In this document: positions 6,361 through 14,012 of the stretch, in pieces
Layout: each line of letters starts with the position of its first letter
Numbering within the stretch: the stretch's first letter is position 1
DNA from: an uncultured Verrucomicrobia subdivision 3 bacterium
GTDB taxonomy: Bacteria > Verrucomicrobiota > Verrucomicrobiia > Limisphaerales > UBA11358
Direction: 5' to 3'
DNA length: 35,248 bases
NCBI GenBank assembly: GCA_903827955.1
Contig: CAIKKJ010000073.1
Span: 1 to 35,248 of the forward strand
Notes under the pieces: model-generated
Seen by the model: the letters and a program-made list of their open reading frames with translations, nothing else
Database searches by the model: none
What the model was told of the DNA's origin: nothing
Program-made: the position numbers and the translations under genes

Positions 6361-9300
6361 ATGTTTTCCGCCGACATCCGCCGTTCTATTTTATCCGCCG
6401 CTGTTGCGTTGCTGTCGGCAACGGGCGTGCGCGCTGAATTGACGACCGTCTGGCAAATCGGCGTCGACGCCGACCCGTTCGCGTCCGGCTACAATCCGAC
6501 GGCGGAATTTTCACAGGAAAATTCCGTCAACGATGCTCGCCCCGGCAAAGTCACGCGCCTGCCCGGCGACCCGCTTTACGTCGCAACAAATAATCCCACG
6601 GCGGACGATGATTTTTACTGCGCCGGAAATTTCCCCGGCGGCTTCAATAGTTTGAGCAGCCCGCTCATCGTGCCGAACCAGGAGCCGGACAGCGCGTGGG
6701 AACGGGCATTGACCGAGAGCGACCTGACCAACCGCGTTCACTTTTTTCTGACCGGGGCGCAGACGAATAAATTTGCCCGGCTGCGTTTGAGCTTGGATTT
6801 GGTCTGGGGCGGTTCGTGGCTTAACTGGCCCATCAACGCCAACGGCGAAGGCTTTGGCGCGCACGACATCCTCATCCGCTTCAAAAATTCCGCTGGCACC
6901 GCCACCACGATTTTTCAGGAACGCGTGGATCGAGATACGCGCCTCACCGTGGATTTCTCCGCCACGAACGTGCTCGCCAGTGGCGGGCCGAACACCATTG
7001 AGATTTCCCGCGCCGGGCCATTCACCGCGAATGTTTCTTACTGGATCCAATTCGACTTTGTAAAACTTGAAGCCGACACGAACGCCCTCGCCGACGCGGA
7101 CAGTGACGGCCTGCCGCGCTGGTGGGAGGTGCAAAATCATTTGAGCGACACCAACGCCGCCGACGCCGCGAGCGATGCGGATGGCGACGGCCTGACAGCG
7201 TTGCAGGAATACAACGGCGGCGTGAACTCCACCGACCCGAACCGCGCCGACACCGATGGCGATGGCTTGAGCGACGGCGTGGAACGCGCCTTCGGCAGCA
7301 ACCCGAATCTGGTGGACACCGACGGCGACGGCTTGTCCGACGCGGAGGAATATCGCCTCGGCACGAATCCAAACCTGGCGGACACCGACGGCGACGGCGC
7401 GTCGGACGCGCTTGAAGTTCGCCTCGGCACCAACCCGTTGAGCGCGGCGAGCGTGCCGACAGTTTTTCGCGGCGGCATCGGCCTGCATTTTGTTTCCACG
7501 AGCGACGTGGACGGCACGCTCGGCACGAATGACCTCACCGGCATCGTGCCGCAGACGCGTTGGAATGACACGGTGGCGTTGCGAAACTGGAGTCGTCCCA
7601 GCGGCAGCACGGCGGATTTTCTCACGCCGCTCACGAATAAAATTGTTCGCTGCGACGGGCTCATTCTCACCAACCTTACCGTCAACTGGACGGGCGACGC
7701 GAGCGACGCCAGCCACAACGCCGGCACGCCCGACCGCCGCCTAATGGATGGCTACATCCGCGCCTACGCCGCGAACGAGGCTGTGCTGACCATCAGCAAC
7801 ATTCCGTTCGCGAACTATGATTTGTATGTCATCGTCGGCGGCTCGGATGATTATGAAAAAGGCCGCCTGCGGTTGAACAACAACAGCGCGACCGACCGTT
7901 ACTTCACTTCGCTCACGACCGTGCCGCAGACGAATTTTTTGGAACTGAAATCGGCGGCGGCAAATTTCCCGCGCGGAAATTTTGTCCGCTACACGAACCT
8001 GACTTCCGCCGTTGCAAAATTGTCCGTGACGAATTACAACACCTGGTCGGTCGGCATCTGCGCGGTGCAGATCATTGACCGCACGCTCGACGCGGACGGT
8101 TCGGGCATTCCCGACTGGTATGAAATAAAATACGCGCTCGAACCCGGCTCGGCGGCGCTCGCAGCGGCGGACACGGATGGCGACGGCCTTACGAATTTGC
8201 AGGAGTATCAGCTCGGCACCAATCCGCGCCTCGCAGACACGGACGGCGACGGCTTGAGCGACGGCGCGGAAGTCGCGCTCGGAACTGATCCGTTGAATCC
8301 CGACACCGACGGCGACGGGCTTTCCGACGGTGCCGAAGTGAGCGGCCTAATTCCCTCAAACCCCAAGCTCGCCGACTCAAATGGCAATGGCGTGAGCGAC
8401 CTCGATGAAATCGCGCTCGGCCGCGACCCAAATTATAACCCCACCAACAGCCCCACTTTCATTGGCTATATTCCGTATTACCGCCCGGCGCCGCAACGCT
8501 GGGAATGGAATCTGGAAAACGTCCAGCTCGTCTGGAACCACAACGCCGGTGCGCTTGCGCCGAACATCTGGAACGAAGACCAGCTCGTCAGTTTTTCCAC
8601 GCTGAATTTTGCCAGCACCGACTGGCGCACGTTCGGCATGGAGTTGCATTACTACAACGGAATTCTCTCCTACCTTTTCCACTCGGAACGCGGCGGCGGC
8701 TTCAGCGCGCCCGGCGATCCGGCCAGCAGCATCTGGGAGGCGGACTACGGCACGCCGGCGGATTTGAAATCCGCGCTCGGCTTCAGCGGCTACGGCACGA
8801 CGGATATTTCCGACCGTTTGAAATTTCGCCTTTTCGCCCAACGCGCCGCGACGAGCAACTCTTGGACGGTCACATTTGAAATCCGCAACCTCACCAGCAA
8901 TACCGTCGTCGTCACCAAGTCTTACACGAACTGCACCGCCGCCGCGTCGGTGGACAACGGCAGCACGCTCTGGATGAATTACGACCGCCAGACCAACCTC
9001 GCCAGCCTCATCGCGCACCAAGGCGTGCAGATGTTTTTCTCGCCGACAAATCTAGTGAACTCCCCCGCCTTCGCCGCCGCGCGCGACACGGACAAGGACG
9101 GAATGCCCGACGTGTGGGAAATCGCCAATGGATTCAATACGAATTCCGCCGCCGACGCCACGCAGGATGCCGATGGCGACGGCCTCAACAACCGCGCGGA
9201 ATTTCTCGCGGGAACGAATCCACGCCTCGCCGACACCGATGGCGATGGCATCAGCGACGCGGTGGAAATCGCCTACGGTTCCAATCCGCTGCTCGCTTCG

Positions 9301-11469
9301 AGCCGCCCGGATTTTGCCGGACGCACCTGGCCGAGCGGACAGGATTTGAACAGCGATGGTTTACCCGACGCATGGCAGGCGCGCTTTCACGCCTTCGGTT
9401 TGTCGCCGAACGGCGATGCAGACGGCGATGGCGTTTCCAATTTGCAGGAAGCGCTGGCGGGAACCGATCCGTTTGACCCAAATTCCAAAATGGTCGCCGG
9501 CCTCGCGCAGCAGACGAATGATGTCGTCGTCAACTGGCCGAGCATCACCGGCAAAAATCAAATTCTCTACACCAGCACGAATCTCACAACCTGGACTGCC
9601 AGCGCGCTCGTGCCGTTGCTGAATGGCAGCACGGCGAATTTGCGCCTCACGAATCGCACGCGCCTTGCGCCGAAAGAATTTTACCGCGTCAGCACCACCG
9701 ACAAGGACAGCGACGGCGACGGCGTTCCCGACTGGGCGGAACTGGCCTTGGGCAGCGATCCCTTCCGCACCAACAGCGCGCTCGCCGCGATGCCCGTCAT
9801 CAACAGCAACGGCGTGGTGACCGGCTCGATGTCCGGCGATTACGCCGCGTTCGTGCAGCAAATGCAGAGCAACAGCATCGTGACGCGCGCACAAGCCGCG
9901 TGCTTGCTCCAGCAGGCGACGTTCGGCCCGACGCCACGCGAACTGGACCGCGTGCAGTCGCTCGGCCTCGCCGGCTGGATTGACGACCAGATCACCAACC
10001 AGCCCGCGACCTTGCATCGCAAATATGTGAACCAGATTTACGCGGACTTCAACGGCGCGCGCACCGACCACACTTACGATTTTAATTCGCAAGACAATTA
10101 CATTTTCGGCAACAACGTCACCACGCCATTTGCCCGCGCGGCGATTGGCGGGCCGGATCAGTTGCGCCAGCGCGTTGCGTTTGCCTTGAGCCAGATTTGT
10201 GTCGTCTCGCGCCGCGATCCAAATCTGACCGATATGCCGATGGCCTTGACGGATTACTACGACATCTTTGTGCGGAACGCGTTCGGCAATTACCGCGACG
10301 TGCTGCGCGAAGTGGCGTTCCACCCGGTGATGGGCCGTTACCTGAGCCACATCGGCAATCAAAAGGCGCGCCCCGAAATCAATCAGTATCCCGACGAAAA
10401 TTTTGCGCGCGAGGTGCAGCAATTGTTCAGCATCGGCCTGTGGGAATTGAACTCCGACGGCACACGCAAGCTCGACGTGAACGGCCAGCCGATCGCCACC
10501 TACGGCAACGCGCAGATCACGGAGTTCGCCCGCGTCTTCACCGGCCTCTGGTTTGGTGGCCAGCCTTGGGGCAGCGGCGGCGGGAACGACGAGGACAACA
10601 GCGTGCCGATGCAGATGTGGGCGGAGAAACACGACTTCGGCGCGAAAACGTTGCTGAAAGGTTTTACGATTCCCGCGCGCACGATGTCTGTGGACAACGG
10701 CGTGCGCGATGTCGAGGACGCGCTGCGAAACCTGTTCGAGCATCCAAACGTCGGGCCGTTCATCGGGCGGCAACTGATTCAGTTTCTTGTCACGAGCAAT
10801 CCCTCGACGAATTACGTCGTGCGCGTCGCCGCGATTTTCGCCAATAACGGCGAGGGCAAACGCGGCGACCTCGCGGCGGTGGTGCGCGCCATTTTGCTCG
10901 ACCCCGAGGCGCGCGAGTCCCGCACCTTCACCAGCGCGCCGGAATTTGGCCGCTTGAAAGAACCGATGCAGCGCGCGATGACCATTGCCCGTGTCGGCCA
11001 CCTGGAAAAATATCCGAACCTCGTCTGGTGGATGTGGGGCGAATTTCTTGGCACCGCGTTTCAGGAACCGCTCTACTCGCCGAGCGTGTTTAATTTTTTC
11101 CGTCCCGCGTATCAGCCGCCCGGTTTGCTCACGGCGCACGGCCTCGTCGGCCCGGCGTTTCAAATCACCGACAGCTACTCCAGCATTTCGTTCCCGAACA
11201 AGCTATGGGAAATCACCGAGAACGGCCTGACGTATTACGGCAACTACGCTTTCGCACCCGACTACTCCGACCTCACGCCGCTCGCGGCCAACGGAAGCGC
11301 GCTCGTGGACGAGGTGAACCTCCTTTTCTGCGGCGGCGGAATGTCTGTTGCCACGCGCGACAATTTGCTGAACGCGTTGGCGCAAATTCCAACCTACGAC
11401 GCCACACTCCGCACGCGCCTCGCCGTGTATCTCGCGGCAACTTGCCCGGAAGGAGCGGTGCAACGATGA
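6361..11469 (+). CDS. Large secreted DUF1800 protein with thrombospondin-type-3-like calcium repeats
   Basis: The start is uncertain. The ATG at 6361 gives a signal peptide (RRSILSAAVALLSATGVRA); an ATG at 6310 would add 17 residues. The product has about 1702 residues. A beta-rich N-terminal domain (about 22-240) is followed by clusters of Asp-rich repeats (DTDGDGLSDGVE, GTNPNLADTDGDG) at about 245-360, 577-690, 909-980 and later. Carbohydrate-binding-like beta modules lie between the clusters. A DUF1800 domain forms the last 520 residues (ACLLQQATFGPTPREL, DENFAREVQQLFSIGLWEL, FARVFTGLWF). DUF1800 proteins are nearly always encoded beside a DUF1501 protein, as here. Export and a role in cell-surface or extracellular polymer handling are inferred; the biochemical activity is not known. 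Confidence 0.9.
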   Translation: MFSADIRRSILSAAVALLSATGVRAELTTVWQIGVDADPFASGYNPTAEFSQENSVNDARPGKVTRLPGDPLYVATNNPTADDDFYCAGNFPGGFNSLSSPLIVPNQEPDSAWERALTESDLTNRVHFFLTGAQTNKFARLRLSLDLVWGGSWLNWPINANGEGFGAHDILIRFKNSAGTATTIFQERVDRDTRLTVDFSATNVLASGGPNTIEISRAGPFTANVSYWIQFDFVKLEADTNALADADSDGLPRWWEVQNHLSDTNAADAASDADGDGLTALQEYNGGVNSTDPNRADTDGDGLSDGVERAFGSNPNLVDTDGDGLSDAEEYRLGTNPNLADTDGDGASDALEVRLGTNPLSAASVPTVFRGGIGLHFVSTSDVDGTLGTNDLTGIVPQTRWNDTVALRNWSRPSGSTADFLTPLTNKIVRCDGLILTNLTVNWTGDASDASHNAGTPDRRLMDGYIRAYAANEAVLTISNIPFANYDLYVIVGGSDDYEKGRLRLNNNSATDRYFTSLTTVPQTNFLELKSAAANFPRGNFVRYTNLTSAVAKLSVTNYNTWSVGICAVQIIDRTLDADGSGIPDWYEIKYALEPGSAALAAADTDGDGLTNLQEYQLGTNPRLADTDGDGLSDGAEVALGTDPLNPDTDGDGLSDGAEVSGLIPSNPKLADSNGNGVSDLDEIALGRDPNYNPTNSPTFIGYIPYYRPAPQRWEWNLENVQLVWNHNAGALAPNIWNEDQLVSFSTLNFASTDWRTFGMELHYYNGILSYLFHSERGGGFSAPGDPASSIWEADYGTPADLKSALGFSGYGTTDISDRLKFRLFAQRAATSNSWTVTFEIRNLTSNTVVVTKSYTNCTAAASVDNGSTLWMNYDRQTNLASLIAHQGVQMFFSPTNLVNSPAFAAARDTDKDGMPDVWEIANGFNTNSAADATQDADGDGLNNRAEFLAGTNPRLADTDGDGISDAVEIAYGSNPLLASSRPDFAGRTWPSGQDLNSDGLPDAWQARFHAFGLSPNGDADGDGVSNLQEALAGTDPFDPNSKMVAGLAQQTNDVVVNWPSITGKNQILYTSTNLTTWTASALVPLLNGSTANLRLTNRTRLAPKEFYRVSTTDKDSDGDGVPDWAELALGSDPFRTNSALAAMPVINSNGVVTGSMSGDYAAFVQQMQSNSIVTRAQAACLLQQATFGPTPRELDRVQSLGLAGWIDDQITNQPATLHRKYVNQIYADFNGARTDHTYDFNSQDNYIFGNNVTTPFARAAIGGPDQLRQRVAFALSQICVVSRRDPNLTDMPMALTDYYDIFVRNAFGNYRDVLREVAFHPVMGRYLSHIGNQKARPEINQYPDENFAREVQQLFSIGLWELNSDGTRKLDVNGQPIATYGNAQITEFARVFTGLWFGGQPWGSGGGNDEDNSVPMQMWAEKHDFGAKTLLKGFTIPARTMSVDNGVRDVEDALRNLFEHPNVGPFIGRQLIQFLVTSNPSTNYVVRVAAIFANNGEGKRGDLAAVVRAILLDPEARESRTFTSAPEFGRLKEPMQRAMTIARVGHLEKYPNLVWWMWGEFLGTAFQEPLYSPSVFNFFRPAYQPPGLLTAHGLVGPAFQITDSYSSISFPNKLWEITENGLTYYGNYAFAPDYSDLTPLAANGSALVDEVNLLFCGGGMSVATRDNLLNALAQIPTYDATLRTRLAVYLAATCPEGAVQR

Positions 11470-11492
11470 ATAGTTTTTCTCAATCACTATGA
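11466..11492 (+). CDS. Eight-codon relay ORF between the DUF1800 and DUF1501 genes
   Basis: ATG 11466 overlaps the stop of the DUF1800 gene as ATGA. The ORF reads MNSFSQSL and ends in TGA 11490-11492, which overlaps the DUF1501 start codon (ATG 11489), again as ATGA. A good Shine-Dalgarno (GGAAGGAG, 11448-11455) is placed for 11466, and none is seen immediately before 11489. Ribosomes could therefore terminate and restart twice. The peptide itself probably has no function. Confidence 0.4.
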   Translation: MNSFSQSL

Positions 11493-12955
11493 GCAATCCT
11501 CTTTCCCGCCGAAAATTTCTCCGCCAGTTGAACTGCGCGGCCATCGGCTCGTCCGCGATTCTCAACACGCTCCTCAATTTGCGCCTAGCCAACACCGTCG
11601 CCGCGCAGGGCGTGCCCACGGACAACAAAGCGCTCGTCTGCCTCTTCTTGAGCGGCGGCTGCGATTCCTTCAACGTCCTCGTGCCTTACGAGCAGACGCG
11701 CTACAACGCTTATTCCATTTCACGCGGTGCTTACGGCTCGGACGGCGGACTCGCATTGAACCGCAACGCCATTTTGCAACTCGCCGCGCCCGCGAACGAT
11801 TTCGCGCTGCATCCGTCGTGCGTCAATTTGCAGCAGATGGCGAACGGCACGGGAAATTTTTCCGGCCAGCGGCGGCTCGCGTTCGTCTCGAACGTCGGCA
11901 CGCTCGTCCAGCCAATCACAAAAGCGCAGTTCAATAATTGGGAGGACGGCAACGACCTTGCGCTGCCCGTGCCCAAGGCGTTGTTCTCGCACAGCGACCA
12001 GATCGAGCAATGGCAGACCGCCGTGCCGCAGGGCATGGCGCAGTTGAGCGGCTGGGCCGGGCGCTGCGCCGACGTGCTGCACACCAGCTACAATTCCGGC
12101 GCGACCTCCATGAGCATTTCGCTCGGCGGCAATAATATTTTTCAGATCGGCAACACTACGCAGCAGTTCGTCGTCACGCCGTCCGGCGCGCTGGCGTTTG
12201 ATGGCGACACCGGCGGCGCGGGCAGTAATCCGCTCCAGTTGAAAAATTCCGCGCTCCGCAATACGCTCGATCAACACTACACCAACCTGCTCACGGAAAG
12301 TTTTTCGCAGCTCACGAAGCAGAGCGACGGCGCGCAGTTGAATTTTCAGACGCAATTCGATTCCGCCAACGCAAGCCTCGGCGCGGCGGTGGACGCGCTG
12401 TTTCCGCCGAACAATTATCTCGCCGCCACGCTCAAGGCCGTGGTGAAGACCATTAAAATCCGTTCGCAACTCGGCCTGCATCGCCAGACATTTTTTGTGA
12501 ACTACGGCGGCTGGGATCATCACGGCGAATTGCTCAACACCGAGGCCGGAATGCTCGCCGGACTCGACGCCGCCGTCGGCGCGTATCAGCGCGCGCTCGA
12601 AATGCTCGGCCTCTCGAACGACGTGATGACTTTCACCGCGTCTGATTTCAGCCGCACGCTCCGCTCGAACGGACGCGGCACCGACCACGCCTGGGGCGCG
12701 AACGCCATGGTCTTCGGCGGCAAGGTGGACGGTGGAAAAATTTTCGGCACTTACCCTGACCTCACGCTCGACGGCCCAAACGACGTCGGTCGCGGCGGAC
12801 GCATGTTGCCGAGCACGGCGGTGGATTTATATTTCGCCGAAATGCTCCGCTGGTTCGGCGTCACCTCCGGCAACATGAGCTACGTCCTGCCGAACATTGC
12901 GAATTTTTGGAACCCCAATTCCACCACGCCACCATTGGGTTTTGTGAAGCCGTGA
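11489..12955 (+). CDS. DUF1501 protein with Tat signal
   Basis: The 488-aa product begins with a twin-arginine signal (SRRKFLRQ, followed by a hydrophobic stretch to about residue 39 and AAQ). It shows the DUF1501 pattern: LVCLFLSGGCDSFNVLVPYE near the N-terminus, GGWDHHGELLN in the middle, then FTASDFSRTLRSNGRGTDHA and a C-terminal GKIFGTYPDL. The fold is related to the alkaline-phosphatase/sulfatase group, and the Asp/His positions are compatible with metal binding, but no substrate is established. It lies directly after the DUF1800 gene, its usual partner, and is translationally linked to it. It is followed by a GTGA-overlapping pseudopilin-like gene, so the three are probably made together and act outside the cytoplasm. 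Confidence 0.92.
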   Translation: MSNPLSRRKFLRQLNCAAIGSSAILNTLLNLRLANTVAAQGVPTDNKALVCLFLSGGCDSFNVLVPYEQTRYNAYSISRGAYGSDGGLALNRNAILQLAAPANDFALHPSCVNLQQMANGTGNFSGQRRLAFVSNVGTLVQPITKAQFNNWEDGNDLALPVPKALFSHSDQIEQWQTAVPQGMAQLSGWAGRCADVLHTSYNSGATSMSISLGGNNIFQIGNTTQQFVVTPSGALAFDGDTGGAGSNPLQLKNSALRNTLDQHYTNLLTESFSQLTKQSDGAQLNFQTQFDSANASLGAAVDALFPPNNYLAATLKAVVKTIKIRSQLGLHRQTFFVNYGGWDHHGELLNTEAGMLAGLDAAVGAYQRALEMLGLSNDVMTFTASDFSRTLRSNGRGTDHAWGANAMVFGGKVDGGKIFGTYPDLTLDGPNDVGRGGRMLPSTAVDLYFAEMLRWFGVTSGNMSYVLPNIANFWNPNSTTPPLGFVKP

Positions 12956-13575
12956 AGTCCGCAGGAAAAATAATTTTTATGCTGGCGCTGCTGGCGTTGC
13001 TCGGCTGGTTTTTGATTTCAACCCGCTCCACGACACCCGATGCCGCGCGACAAAAACGGCTGCCAGTCACAGCGGAAACCAATGTCGCAGTTGCTGCCGT
13101 TTCAACCAATCCGCCGGGCGGCTCGCCGGCCGTTCCGCCCGGGCAAACGCAACCGTTGATTGGCCAAACCATTTTGCGCGACTACGCCAACCCGCGCACC
13201 ACGCCACAAAACGACCTCACGCTGCTCGCGCACCTGATGGATAATTTCAGCCTGCTCGTAAAATCTTCCGCCGACCGGCCGATGAGCGCGAACGAAGATT
13301 GGGCCGCCGCCTTCCGTGGCTTGAACTCCGCGCACGAAAGATTTTTGCCGGACACGCACATCGCGCTCAACGCTCAAGGTCAAATTGTGGATCGCTGGGG
13401 CACGCCGTTATTTTTTCACGCGCTTGGCAACCGCCGCTTCGACCTCCGCTCCGCCGGCCCGGACAAAATACTGTGGACCGACGACGACATTCATCACAAC
13501 GCCGACGGCTCGTTCCGTCACGGTGCGGACTTGAATCCTGCGAGCCTGATGGAACCCGCGCCGCGCGTGAAATAA
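12952..13575 (+). CDS. Membrane-anchored protein with pseudopilin (GspG)-like C-terminus
   Basis: The start is taken as GTG 12952, overlapping the DUF1501 stop (GTGA). A TTG at 12907 would run into the upstream gene. The 207-residue product has one N-terminal membrane helix (IIFMLALLALLGWFLI) and a Pro/Thr-rich linker. The C-terminal part is DRWGTPLFFHALGNRRFDLRSAGPDKILWTDDDI, which resembles the calcium-binding C-terminal loop of type II secretion major pseudopilins (pattern D-WG-P---SAGPDG--GT-DDI). It lacks the classical prepilin peptidase site before the helix, so it is pseudopilin-like rather than a proven pseudopilin. The operon context suggests an anchored accessory of the DUF1800/DUF1501 pair. 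Confidence 0.75.
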   Translation: MKSAGKIIFMLALLALLGWFLISTRSTTPDAARQKRLPVTAETNVAVAAVSTNPPGGSPAVPPGQTQPLIGQTILRDYANPRTTPQNDLTLLAHLMDNFSLLVKSSADRPMSANEDWAAAFRGLNSAHERFLPDTHIALNAQGQIVDRWGTPLFFHALGNRRFDLRSAGPDKILWTDDDIHHNADGSFRHGADLNPASLMEPAPRVK

Positions 13576-13578
13576 TTC

Positions 13579-13965
13579 ATGCCAATATTTCTCGAATGTC
13601 AAAGATGCACCGCCTGCTGTCGCTGGCCCGGACAGGTGTTGTTGAACGACGCGGAAATCACGCGGCTCGCGGCGTTCAAAAATGTGAGCGAACACGATTT
13701 CATTCAGCAATTCACGCGGTTGCGGTCGGACAAGCGCGGCCTTGCGCTTAAAGATCAGCCGGACGGCGCGTGCATTTTTTTGGAAGGTGAAAACTGCGCC
13801 GCGCAGCCGGTAAAGCCGCAGAAGTGCCGCGAGTTTCCGAACCTCTGGAATTTTCCCGGCTTTGAAAAAGTCTGTCACGCGATTCCGCGCGAGGTCAGCG
13901 TGGCGGAATACGAGCGGCGGATTGCGCTGATAAAATCAAAGGGGAATGAGCGAAGTGACCAGTGA
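13579..13965 (+). CDS. YkgJ-family cysteine-cluster protein
   Basis: This 128-residue protein opens with CQRCTACCRWPG, the C-x-x-C-x-x-C-C signature of the YkgJ/UPF0153 family (putative zinc or iron-sulfur binding). Later come CIFLEGENCAAQPVKPQKCREFP and a final Cys (KVCHAIP), matching the second half of the family pattern. The start is 3 bases after the previous stop, so it belongs to the same transcription unit. The function is unknown; members often accompany protein- or RNA-modifying systems. Its C-terminus runs into a hairpin shared with the convergent priA. Confidence 0.88.
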   Translation: MPIFLECQRCTACCRWPGQVLLNDAEITRLAAFKNVSEHDFIQQFTRLRSDKRGLALKDQPDGACIFLEGENCAAQPVKPQKCREFPNLWNFPGFEKVCHAIPREVSVAEYERRIALIKSKGNERSDQ

Positions 13966-13967
13966 GA

Positions 13968-14012
13968 CGTGATGAGTGAAATAGATTCACGCATAACCCC
14001 TCACTCCTCACG
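13968..14012. terminator. Possible hairpin between convergent ykgJ-like gene and priA
   Basis: CGTGATGAGTGA (13968-13979) pairs with TCACTCCTCACG (14001-14012) with one mismatch, leaving a loop of about 21 bases. It sits at the meeting point of the two converging genes and covers the priA stop. There is no clear T run, so it is a weak candidate. Confidence 0.35.
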
